From: Brevibacillus gelatini
GTDB lineage: Bacteria; Bacillota; Bacilli; Brevibacillales; Brevibacillaceae
Direction of reading: 5' to 3'
Length of the DNA: 64,000 bases
Assembly (NCBI RefSeq): GCF_003710935.1
Contig: NZ_RHHS01000012.1
Location: 1-64,000, forward strand
Part shown: positions 36,077-44,152 of the stretch, piece after piece
How positions within the stretch are numbered: the first letter of the stretch is position 1
Layout: the number at the start of each line of letters is the position of its first letter
The notes under the pieces: generated by a model
Databases searched by the model: none
What the model was told of the DNA's origin: nothing
Seen by the model: only the letters and a program-made list of their open reading frames with translations
Program-made: the position numbers and the translations under genes

Positions 36077-36137
36077 ACGGGTTACCGAACGACAGAGGTA
36101 ATCTACACTAGCGAGAGAGAAGAGGAGGAAACAGTTC

Positions 36138-36956
36138 ATGCTTCGTTCCATGTATTCAGGTATCTCAGGTTTGCGTGGCTTTCAAACAAAGCTGGATGTC
36201 ATCGGTAACAACATTGCGAACGTAAACACGGTTGGCTTCAAAAAAAGCCGTGTCATGTTTCAAGATATTTTGAGTCAAAATGTGCAAGGTGCCGGCGAAC
36301 CGACCGCCGGAGGAAAAGGCGGTACGAACCCGACCCAGATCGGTCTTGGCTCCTCGATTGCATCGATTGATACCGTCTTTGCGGCGGGAAGCCCGATGAC
36401 GACAAACTTGCCAACAGACCTTTCCATTGAAGGTGACGCCTATTTCATGGTGACTCCGGATGATGGCCAGACAATCTACTACACGCGCGCAGGCAACTTC
36501 ACCCGCGATTCCCAGGGCTTCCTGGTTAACCCGCAAGGACTGAAGTTGTTGAACAGCGATGCTGCTCCGATTCAGATCGGCCAGGCGCAAGGTGTCGTTT
36601 CCTACTCGATCGGTAAAGACGGCGTCATTACGACCGTAGACGATACGGGAACGCTCGCCACCGACAACACGATTGGCGTCATGACGTTCAACAACCCGGG
36701 TGGTCTGAAAAAAATCGGCAATTCGCTCTATGAAAACACAGTGAATGCCGGGCCTAATGATGACGACCCAATGGCACCAAGGATTCCAACAGATGCAAAA
36801 GTGAGCATTATCGCCGGACAACTGGAAATGTCCAACGTTGACCTCTCGGAAGAGTTCACGGAAATGATCGTCGCACAGCGCGGCTTCCAGGCCAACTCGC
36901 GGATCATTACAACTTCCGATTCCGTTCTCGAAGAACTGGTGAACCTGAAACGATAA
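36138..36956 (+). CDS. flgE: flagellar hook protein FlgE (FlgG-like short form)
   Basis: A 272-residue axial protein with the N-terminal GISGLRGFQTKLDVIGNNIANVNTVGFKKSR signature across residues 8-38 and the C-terminal MIVAQRGFQANSRIITTSDSVLEELVNLKR helix. Short proteins like this form the hook in Bacillus and are often annotated FlgG; position after fliK and before flbD/fliL argues for hook rather than distal rod. AGAGGAGGAAAC precedes the ATG. Confidence 0.9.
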   Translation: MLRSMYSGISGLRGFQTKLDVIGNNIANVNTVGFKKSRVMFQDILSQNVQGAGEPTAGGKGGTNPTQIGLGSSIASIDTVFAAGSPMTTNLPTDLSIEGDAYFMVTPDDGQTIYYTRAGNFTRDSQGFLVNPQGLKLLNSDAAPIQIGQAQGVVSYSIGKDGVITTVDDTGTLATDNTIGVMTFNNPGGLKKIGNSLYENTVNAGPNDDDPMAPRIPTDAKVSIIAGQLEMSNVDLSEEFTEMIVAQRGFQANSRIITTSDSVLEELVNLKR

Positions 36957-37026
36957 CTTCTTGCAGTGGATTAGGAGGGGAAGCGATTATACTCCTTCCC
37001 CTGTTTAATCCCGGGAGGAGCATCTG

Positions 37027-37248
37027 ATGATTAAACTGACCCGTTTTAACGGCACTACATTTTTTCTGAACATCACCCACATCGAGACTGTTGAAGCAAC
37101 ACCCGATACCGTGATTACGTTGTTCAACGACAGGAAGTACATCGTGAAGGATTCCGCAGAGTCCATCGCTGAACGTGTTCAGGCTTTTTATCAAAACGCT
37201 CATCCGATAGCGACTGCACCCAGGCTGCCGGACGATTTAAATGAATAG
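37027..37248 (+). CDS. flbD: FlbD/SwrD family flagellar protein
   Basis: A 73-residue protein starting MIKLTRFNGTTFFLN, with ETVEATPDTVITLFNDRKYIV, as in FlbD/YlzI. In Bacillus subtilis the equivalent SwrD increases stator power for swarming. It sits between flgE and fliL as usual. GGGAGGAG precedes the ATG. Confidence 0.9.
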   Translation: MIKLTRFNGTTFFLNITHIETVEATPDTVITLFNDRKYIVKDSAESIAERVQAFYQNAHPIATAPRLPDDLNE

Positions 37249-37262
37249 CGGGAGGCATTGCG

Positions 37263-37718
37263 ATGTTTCAAAATCGTTTGTTTAACATGGCCCTAATTAT
37301 CATCATCGCGATTTCGCTACTGGGAGTAATCTCGTTTGTGTTATGGCAAACGTACCTCTCTCCGGCAGCGCAAACGGTCAGCTCCGACGAACAAGAAATG
37401 AAGCCTTTGACAGCAAAAGAAATACAGGAGTACTCCGTTGATACCGGGGAAATTACGACCAATCTGCTGACGAACAATTATATGATCGTACGCTTCAGCA
37501 TTACTGCGGACAGCGCGGATGCCAAAGCGGAACTGGAGCAGCGTTTGCCGCAGGTCAATCAGGTCATTATTAAAACACTGGCTGGCCTGACGCCGGAAGA
37601 CATAAAAGGAACAGAAGGCGTAAACAAGCTGGAAGCGAAAATCATGAATGAAATCAGCTCCCTGATGCAGGAAGGCAAGATCGTGCAAGTTGTGACGACC
37701 AAGCGTGTCTTGTCGTAA
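37263..37718 (+). CDS. fliL: flagellar basal body-associated protein FliL
   Basis: A 151-residue single-pass protein: N-terminal membrane helix (about residues 8-30) and an extracytoplasmic stomatin-like domain (TNLLTNNYMIVRFSI, NQVIIKTLAGL, KIMNEISSLM). It surrounds and supports stator units. It is 14 bases after flbD. Confidence 0.9.
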   Translation: MFQNRLFNMALIIIIAISLLGVISFVLWQTYLSPAAQTVSSDEQEMKPLTAKEIQEYSVDTGEITTNLLTNNYMIVRFSITADSADAKAELEQRLPQVNQVIIKTLAGLTPEDIKGTEGVNKLEAKIMNEISSLMQEGKIVQVVTTKRVLS

Positions 37719-37759
37719 GGAAGCGATCACACGGATACATAGCAAGGAGGTGACGACAT

Positions 37760-38755
37760 ATGGCCGAGGTTCTCTCACAAAGTGAGATTGACGCGTTGTT
37801 GGCCGCTCTATCATCTGGTGAGATGGATGCCAACGAGCTGAAAAAAGAAGAGACTGAGCGCAAAGTCAAAGCGTATGATTTCAAACGCGCGTTGCGGTTC
37901 TCCAAAGATCAGATCCGTGGCTTGACACGAATTCACGAGAACTATGCGAGATTGTTGACTACTTATTTTTCAGCTCAGCTCCGTACCTTCGTGCAAATTA
38001 CGGTTGCCTCCGTCGATCAATTGCCGTATGACGAATTTATACGCTCCATTCCAAAGATGACCATCTTGAACATTTTCGAAGCTCCTCCCTTGGAAGGACG
38101 AATGGTCTTGGAGGTCAATCCAAACATCGCCTATACCATGCTGGATCGGCTTCTTGGTGGCCAAGGTGCAATCCCGGAAAAAATGGGTGCACTTACGGAA
38201 ATTGAAACAACGGTGATGGAGCGAGTATTCGGCAAGGCGCTGGATACATTCCACGAGGCATGGAAGCAAATTATTGAGCTTGATCCGTACCAGGAAGGAC
38301 TGGAAATGAATCCCCAGTTCATGCAGATTGTTTCGCCAAACGAGATTGTCGTCGTAATCTCGTTCAGTACGAAAATCGGGGACACGACAGGAATGATTAA
38401 CCTTTGTCTGCCTCACGTCGTATTGGAGCCGATCATGACCAAGCTTTCCGGTCAATACTGGTTCTCCAAACAGAAAAAGACGCGGGATGAAGATGAACGT
38501 CTGCGTGTCGAAGAACGAGTAAAGGCGGCCAAACTGCCCATTATTGCGGAGATGGGGACCGCGACGATCACGGTCAGCGATTTTCTGCAGCTGCAAAAAG
38601 GCGACGTCATCCAACTGGATCAGTCACTCGACAGCAAGCTGAAAATCAAGGTCGGGAATCAGGTAAAATTTCTGGGCCAACCAGGTACGCTCAAAGGCAG
38701 AATGGCCGTGCAAATTGATGAAGTGATAGAGGAGGGGGAGGAACAAAATGAGTAG
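37760..38755 (+). CDS. fliM: flagellar motor switch protein FliM
   Basis: A 331-residue C-ring protein. The first residues AEVLSQSEIDALLAAL form the CheY-P-binding peptide; the middle CheC-like domain is followed by a C-terminal SpoA domain (VQIDEVIEE end). The ATG at 37760 follows AAGGAGG. Its end overlaps fliY by eight bases, so the switch proteins are translationally linked. Confidence 0.96.
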   Translation: MAEVLSQSEIDALLAALSSGEMDANELKKEETERKVKAYDFKRALRFSKDQIRGLTRIHENYARLLTTYFSAQLRTFVQITVASVDQLPYDEFIRSIPKMTILNIFEAPPLEGRMVLEVNPNIAYTMLDRLLGGQGAIPEKMGALTEIETTVMERVFGKALDTFHEAWKQIIELDPYQEGLEMNPQFMQIVSPNEIVVVISFSTKIGDTTGMINLCLPHVVLEPIMTKLSGQYWFSKQKKTRDEDERLRVEERVKAAKLPIIAEMGTATITVSDFLQLQKGDVIQLDQSLDSKLKIKVGNQVKFLGQPGTLKGRMAVQIDEVIEEGEEQNE

Positions 38756-40109
38756 AGATATGCTTTCTCAAGACGAGATTGACGCGCTGCTTCGCGCGAA
38801 CAACTTGGTTGAGGACGAAGAGGAAGCAGGGCCTGTGGCGAGTCAGGATGTGGCTGATTTTCTTTCCCCGTTTGAGCAGGATGCTTTGGGCGAAATCGGA
38901 AATATCTCCTTCGGCAGTGCAGCCACTGCGTTATCTACTTTGTTAAGCCAGAAGGTCGACATTACGACGCCGACCGTTTCCGTCGTAGAAGTGGAAGAGT
39001 TGGAAAGCGAGTTTCCCATTCCTCATGTAGCGGTTCACGTAGAGTACACCGACGGCTTCAAAGGAATCAACCTGTTGGTCATCCGAATGGAAGATGCGGC
39101 GGTAATCGCCGACCTGATGATGGGTGGAGACGGAAAGCCGGCCAATACGGAAATGAGCGAGCTGCACATCAGCGCAGTCCAGGAAGCAATGAACCAAATG
39201 ATGGGTTCTGCTGCGACATCCATGTCCACGATCTTCAACCAGTTCATTAATATCACACCTCCGGGCATCGACGTGATGGACCTGGCACAAGGCAAAGGTG
39301 GAGACAGCTTCTCCGAAGATGACAGTCCGCTGGTGAAAGTCTCCTTCCGCTTGAAGGTTGGCGAACATGGCGAGTTGATCGACTCGAATATCATGCAGCT
39401 CTTGCCGCTTTCTTTTGCGAAGAAGATGATCGACCGACTGGTTGGAGGCTCTGATGACGAGGCGGCTGCAGCGCTCGCGGCTGAGGCAGAAAAGCCTGCT
39501 ATTTCGGCACCGAGTGCATCAACTCCACCGCCTGCCCAGTCTGCGCCTCAGGAACCTGTGCAGAGCCAGGTACCGCCTGTAGCGCCGCATCCTGGGCAGC
39601 AGCCGATGCAGCAGCAGCCACCCGCTGGATATGCTCCACCGATGGGGTATCCAGGACAACCGATGTATCCGGACCCATATGCGCAGTATGCAATGCCGCC
39701 TGGGTATGTCCCATATCCCGGTGCTTACCAGCAGCCGCCTGTGGCTCCTCCAGCGCCGCAGCACTTCGGCAGTCCGGCAGCCAATCAGGCAAATGTAGTG
39801 CCGGCACAGTTTGCTCCGCTAGGGGCTTCGCCGATGTACACAGGAGATCTGCAAAACCTGAACTTGTTGCAAGACATTCCGCTGCAAGTAACCGTGGAAT
39901 TGGGACGTACGAAAAAACTGATTCGAGAAATTCTTGACTTGTCCGCCGGGTCCATAATACAGTTGGACAAGCTGGCAGGTGAGCACGTAGACATTTTGGT
40001 CAACAACAAGTTGATTGCCAAGGGCGAGGTTGTCGTAATCGACGAGAATTTTGGTGTCCGCGTAACCGATATCATCAGCCAGGTTGATCGTGTTCAAAAA
40101 TTGCAGTAA
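38748..40109 (+). CDS. fliY: flagellar motor switch phosphatase FliY
   Basis: A 453-residue switch protein with an N-terminal FliM-like SQDEIDALL peptide, a CheC-type CheY-P phosphatase domain bearing two active motifs (ALGEIGNISFGSAA and AVQEAMNQMMGSAA), and a FliN-type SpoA domain at the C-terminus (about residues 370-450). Between them is an unusually long Pro/Gln/Tyr/Gly-rich linker of roughly 110 residues. Bacillus subtilis FliY is about 378 residues, so the extra length is mostly linker. Confidence 0.94.
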   Translation: MSRDMLSQDEIDALLRANNLVEDEEEAGPVASQDVADFLSPFEQDALGEIGNISFGSAATALSTLLSQKVDITTPTVSVVEVEELESEFPIPHVAVHVEYTDGFKGINLLVIRMEDAAVIADLMMGGDGKPANTEMSELHISAVQEAMNQMMGSAATSMSTIFNQFINITPPGIDVMDLAQGKGGDSFSEDDSPLVKVSFRLKVGEHGELIDSNIMQLLPLSFAKKMIDRLVGGSDDEAAAALAAEAEKPAISAPSASTPPPAQSAPQEPVQSQVPPVAPHPGQQPMQQQPPAGYAPPMGYPGQPMYPDPYAQYAMPPGYVPYPGAYQQPPVAPPAPQHFGSPAANQANVVPAQFAPLGASPMYTGDLQNLNLLQDIPLQVTVELGRTKKLIREILDLSAGSIIQLDKLAGEHVDILVNNKLIAKGEVVVIDENFGVRVTDIISQVDRVQKLQ

Positions 40110-40151
40110 ACCACAAATCAAAAGCAAGTGAGTATTGGGGAGGAGCTATTC

Positions 40152-40514
40152 ATGTCTAACAAAGTATTGATCGTTGATGATGCAGCATTCATGCGTATGA
40201 TGATTAAGGAAATTCTGTCCAAGAACGGCTACAGCGTCGTAGGGGAAGCGAGCGACGGTGCTCAGGCAGTTGAGAAGTACAAGGAACTGGGACCGGATTT
40301 GGTGACAATGGACATTACCATGCCGGAAATGGATGGCATTACTGCCCTGAAGGAAATCAAAAAGCTGGACCCGAACGCGCGCGTCATCATGTGCTCCGCG
40401 ATGGGACAACAGGCCATGGTTATTGATGCGATTCAGGCGGGCGCAAAGGACTTCATCGTAAAACCATTCCAGGCAGATCGCGTGCTGGAAGCGATCAAAA
40501 AGACTTTGAGCTAA
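40152..40514 (+). CDS. cheY: chemotaxis response regulator CheY
   Basis: A 120-residue single receiver domain. Acid pocket Asp9-Asp10, phosphorylated Asp54 (VTMDITMPEM), the signalling serine in MCSAMG and Lys in IVKPF are all present. Phosphorylated by CheA and bound by FliM. The ATG at 40152 has GGGGAGGAG upstream; the frame extends back to 40128 without better support. The stop overlaps the start of fliO. Confidence 0.97.
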   Translation: MSNKVLIVDDAAFMRMMIKEILSKNGYSVVGEASDGAQAVEKYKELGPDLVTMDITMPEMDGITALKEIKKLDPNARVIMCSAMGQQAMVIDAIQAGAKDFIVKPFQADRVLEAIKKTLS

Positions 40515-41194
40515 TGATGAAGATCCGGAATGCAGGGACGAGGCGATTGTGGATCTTCAGTCTGATCCTCGCGCTGTTTGTCTCCGCCCTGCCCATTGCC
40601 GTCCATGCGGAAGGTACTGTAGCCGATGCTTACAACCAGGGGAATACAGACGTGAGCAATGCGCCCGCCGGCGGCGAACAGCCGGCGGCCATTCCGGGCA
40701 GCGGAACAGGCAGCATGATCGGTTATTTGGTTCAAGTCATTTTTTCGCTGGGCTTTATCGTTGTGCTTATCTTTTTCCTGCTCCGTTTTCTTGGACGACG
40801 CCAAATCGGGCAAAGCAAAGGACCGATCAAAATTATCAGTGCGGCAGCCCTTGGCAACGGAAAGACGCTGCAGGTAATCATGATCGGAGAGTCCTTGTAC
40901 ATTGTGGGAGTAGGAGAAAATGTCCAACTGCTTCGGCGAATCGAGCCGGGCGAGGAAGTGGACCTGATCTTATCCGAAGCGGAAATCGAGCCCATCAAAA
41001 ATCCGTTATCGCTTGACTGGCTGCCATTCGGCAAAAAGAAGCAGGCCGAAGAAGAACTGCTGTTTTCTTCGGAGGTGGACGGAAAAACCTTTCAGGAATT
41101 ATTGAAAGGGCAGTGGGACAACGTGAAAAAACGACCACTCAACTCCGACTTGTGGGACAAAGAGGAAGCTTCCGACAGAGGGGACCGAAAATGA
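40514..41194 (+). CDS. fliO: flagellar biosynthesis protein FliO/FliZ
   Basis: A 226-residue protein with an N-terminal signal sequence (LWIFSLILALFVSALPIAVHA), a Gly/Pro-rich outside segment, one membrane helix near residues 75-97 and a cytoplasmic FliO domain (KIISAAALGNGKTLQVIMIG). It helps assemble FliP. In Bacillus this gene is called fliZ; the signal peptide fits that form. Starts on the last base of the cheY stop and overlaps fliP by four bases. Confidence 0.9.
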   Translation: MMKIRNAGTRRLWIFSLILALFVSALPIAVHAEGTVADAYNQGNTDVSNAPAGGEQPAAIPGSGTGSMIGYLVQVIFSLGFIVVLIFFLLRFLGRRQIGQSKGPIKIISAAALGNGKTLQVIMIGESLYIVGVGENVQLLRRIEPGEEVDLILSEAEIEPIKNPLSLDWLPFGKKKQAEEELLFSSEVDGKTFQELLKGQWDNVKKRPLNSDLWDKEEASDRGDRK

Positions 41195-41952
41195 AATATT
41201 TTTTACAGGTGCTTGTGCTTGTCGCCGCGGTACTGGCGGTACCCGAAATGGCGGCCGCTGCGCCAGAAGGAACGCCGCTCATACCGAGTATTGATCTGCA
41301 AATCGGCGGTGGCAACGGGACTCCACAGGAGACATCTTCTGCGATTCAGATTTTGCTGATCTTGACGGTGCTCTCTGTGGCACCAGCTATCTTGTTGTTG
41401 ATGACGAGTTTTACGCGAATAGTGATTGTCTTGTCGTTTGTGCGAAATGCCCTGGCGACGCAGCAAATGCCGCCCAACCAGGTGCTGGTGGCACTTGCTT
41501 TGTTCCTGACGTTTTTCATCATGGCGCCGACTTTCGGCAAAGTGAATGAAACCGCTGTGCAACCATTCATGCAAGGCAAGCTGACACAACAGCAGGCATT
41601 TGAGGCAGCTGTTATTCCGTTCAAGGAATTTATGGCCAAGCAGACTCGTGAAAAAGACCTCGCCCTGTTTTTGGATTTTACGAAAGCGGAGAGGCCGAAG
41701 ACCATTCAGGATATTCCGCTTACCGCTCTTGTACCTGCCTATGCCATTAGCGAACTGAAAACGGCGTTCCAGATCGGCTTTATGATCTTCATCCCGTTTC
41801 TGGTGATCGACATGATTATCGCCAGCATCTTGATGGGGATGGGGATGATGATGCTGCCGCCTGTGATGATCTCGTTGCCGTTCAAAATTTTGCTGTTCAT
41901 CATGGTAGATGGCTGGTACCTGGTAGTGAAATCACTATTGACCAGTTTCTAG
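41191..41952 (+). CDS. fliP: flagellar biosynthetic protein FliP
   Basis: A 253-residue membrane component of the export gate. A cleavable signal sequence (MKYFLQVLVLVAAVLAVPEMAAA) precedes four membrane helices; family blocks LLMTSFTRIVIVLSFVRNAL and GMGMMMLPPVMISLPFK are visible. The ATG at 41191 overlaps the fliO stop (ATGA) and has AGAGGGGA upstream; an earlier in-frame start lies inside fliO. Confidence 0.95.
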   Translation: MKYFLQVLVLVAAVLAVPEMAAAAPEGTPLIPSIDLQIGGGNGTPQETSSAIQILLILTVLSVAPAILLLMTSFTRIVIVLSFVRNALATQQMPPNQVLVALALFLTFFIMAPTFGKVNETAVQPFMQGKLTQQQAFEAAVIPFKEFMAKQTREKDLALFLDFTKAERPKTIQDIPLTALVPAYAISELKTAFQIGFMIFIPFLVIDMIIASILMGMGMMMLPPVMISLPFKILLFIMVDGWYLVVKSLLTSF

Positions 41953-41983
41953 CGACATTCCGAAGGACCAGGAGGCTTCGCGT

Positions 41984-42253
41984 ATGACACAGGAATTACT
42001 GATGCAAATAGCCCAAAACTCTGTCTACACCATCCTGCTGATTGCGTCGCCCGCACTCGGGGTCGCCTTGCTGGTCGGGTTGATGGTCAGCGTTTTTCAG
42101 GCAACCACGCAGATTCAAGAGCAGACGCTCGCATTCATTCCGAAGATTGTCGCTGTATTTCTTGTCATCTTGGCGCTGGGACCGTGGATGCTGCGCGTCT
42201 TGCTTGATTTTACGATGGGGATCTTCGGAAACCTGCATCGTTTTGTCGGGTAG
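41984..42253 (+). CDS. fliQ: flagellar biosynthetic protein FliQ
   Basis: An 89-residue protein with two membrane helices (about residues 15-38 and 52-75), containing SVFQATTQIQEQTLAFIPK between them. It assembles with FliP and FliR into the export gate. CAGGAGG precedes the ATG. Confidence 0.95.
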   Translation: MTQELLMQIAQNSVYTILLIASPALGVALLVGLMVSVFQATTQIQEQTLAFIPKIVAVFLVILALGPWMLRVLLDFTMGIFGNLHRFVG

Positions 42254-42256
42254 CGT

Positions 42257-43039
42257 ATGAGCCTGTATCTCACGTACTTGCCTGTTTTTTTGCTGGTGTT
42301 TGTCAGAATGAGCGCATTTTTCGTAGCCGCTCCCTTTTTCTCCATCAGGGGCGTACCAGCCCAGTTCAAAATCGGGTTGGCCTTCATCGTCGCTCTGATT
42401 AGCTTTCAAGCGTTGCCGATTCAGGGACAGATTCCGCTGGATTTGACGTTTGTGCTTTATGTGATAAAGGAAGCGCTCGTAGGTGTGATTTTGGGCTATA
42501 TTTGCGAGTTAATGTTTGTCGCTGTCCAGGTTGCCGGAGGGCTGATGGACATGCAAATGGGTCTGGCCATGGCCAACGTGATCGACCCGAAAACGGGTGC
42601 CTACATCCCGATAACGGGGAATTTCAAGAACATCCTGGCAATCTTGTATTTTTTCAGCATCAATGGACACCACATGCTGCTACGCGGGATCATAAGCAGC
42701 TATCAGGTGATTCCGGTGGATCGAATGTGGGCCGCTTTTGGCAGTGAAAGTGTGATGATGACAGCGGTCAAAGTGTTTACGAACATGTTTTTGAGCGCGT
42801 TTCTGATGGCCGCGCCGATCATGGTCGCACTGTTTCTGGTAGATCTCTCTCTTGGTATTATCGCCAAATCTGTGCCGCAGTTTAATATTTTTGTGGTCGG
42901 ATTGCCAGTAAAACTGCTAGCCAGCTTTCTGCTTTTGATCGTTGTCATGCCCGCCTTTTTACTGACGTTGAACGGACTGTTTGACAACATGTTCCGGGCA
43001 CTTGCGGAAATGATGAAATCGCTCGGAGGATCACCATGA
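42257..43039 (+). CDS. fliR: flagellar biosynthetic protein FliR
   Basis: A 260-residue protein with about six membrane helices. Family markers include VRMSAFFVAAPFFS, the QVAGGLMDMQMGLAMANVIDP segment and the C-terminal LPVKLLASFLLLI. It forms the gate with FliP and FliQ. It begins three bases after fliQ and overlaps flhB by four bases. Confidence 0.95.
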   Translation: MSLYLTYLPVFLLVFVRMSAFFVAAPFFSIRGVPAQFKIGLAFIVALISFQALPIQGQIPLDLTFVLYVIKEALVGVILGYICELMFVAVQVAGGLMDMQMGLAMANVIDPKTGAYIPITGNFKNILAILYFFSINGHHMLLRGIISSYQVIPVDRMWAAFGSESVMMTAVKVFTNMFLSAFLMAAPIMVALFLVDLSLGIIAKSVPQFNIFVVGLPVKLLASFLLLIVVMPAFLLTLNGLFDNMFRALAEMMKSLGGSP

Positions 43040-44133
43040 CGCAGATCAGGTTCCATATCCCTGTAGACCTGCAATTTTTTAGCGGTGAAAAAACGGAGAA
43101 GCCAACTCCCAAGAAAAGAGAAGATGCCCGCAAAAAGGGGCAAGTGGCGAAAAGCCGGGAACTCTCACCTGCCATCGTATTGACCTCGTTCTTTTTTTTG
43201 CTGACGATGATCGGACCTTCCATGTTCAGTACGTTTCAGAACATAATGCGAGAATCGCTCACCACATATACGAGCTGGCAGTTGAACGAAGAAAATCTCC
43301 AGGTCATTGTCAAGGCGATGACCTACGAGGCGATAAAAATCGTGGGACCTGTACTTGGGATGGTCTTTCTGATCGCCTTCGCCGTGAATTACTTGCAGGT
43401 CGGTTGGAAGATTAGCACAGAGACGCTGCAGATAAAGCTGGAAAAGCTCGATCCGATCAAGGGCGCCAAACGCATTTTTTCCATGCGCTCCTTAGTCGAA
43501 TTGCTGAAATCGCTACTGAAAATCAGTGCTTGCATGTATGTGGCTTACGTCATTTTATGGAATGCGAAAGAACAAATCACCCAGCTTTCCTTGCTTCCGC
43601 TGGGGAGCATCCTGTCGTTTACAGCAAGTGAAGTAACCAGTCTTGGTATTTATATCGGTTTGCTATTGTTCATTCTGGCTATTTTGGATTACGTCTATCA
43701 ACGGTATGAACATGAAAAGAATTTGCGGATGTCCAAACAGGATATTAAAGACGAGCACAAGCAGTCGGAAGGGGACCCGTTAATCAAAGGGAAAATTCGT
43801 GAACGGCAGCGGAGCATGGCGTTGCGCCGGATGATGCAGGAACTGCCGAAAGCGGATGTCATCATTACGAACCCGACCCACTTTGCCGTCGCAATCCGCT
43901 ACGATGCCAGTGCCATGAGCGCCCCTACGGTAATAGCGAAAGGCCAGGATTACCTGGCGCTGAAAATTAGGGAAATTGCCAAAAAGCACCGGATTGTTAC
44001 GATGGAAAACAAGCCCCTGGCCCGGGCTCTCTATAGTAAGGTTGAAATTGGACAACAAATTCCCGAAGAGATGTTTAAAGCGGTCGCGGAAGTTCTCGCG
44101 TACGTCTACAAGCTGCAAGGGAAAGTGAAATAA
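43036..44133 (+). CDS. flhB: flagellar export specificity protein FlhB
   Basis: A 365-residue protein with four membrane helices and a cytoplasmic domain that self-cleaves at Asn279-Pro-Thr-His, intact here. The basic N-terminus has the usual GEKTEKPTPKKREDARKKGQV block. Cleavage allows the switch from hook to filament export in response to FliK. The start overlaps the fliR stop (ATGA). Confidence 0.96.
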   Translation: MTQIRFHIPVDLQFFSGEKTEKPTPKKREDARKKGQVAKSRELSPAIVLTSFFFLLTMIGPSMFSTFQNIMRESLTTYTSWQLNEENLQVIVKAMTYEAIKIVGPVLGMVFLIAFAVNYLQVGWKISTETLQIKLEKLDPIKGAKRIFSMRSLVELLKSLLKISACMYVAYVILWNAKEQITQLSLLPLGSILSFTASEVTSLGIYIGLLLFILAILDYVYQRYEHEKNLRMSKQDIKDEHKQSEGDPLIKGKIRERQRSMALRRMMQELPKADVIITNPTHFAVAIRYDASAMSAPTVIAKGQDYLALKIREIAKKHRIVTMENKPLARALYSKVEIGQQIPEEMFKAVAEVLAYVYKLQGKVK

Positions 44134-44152
44134 CGAGGGAGGAGGATGAACA

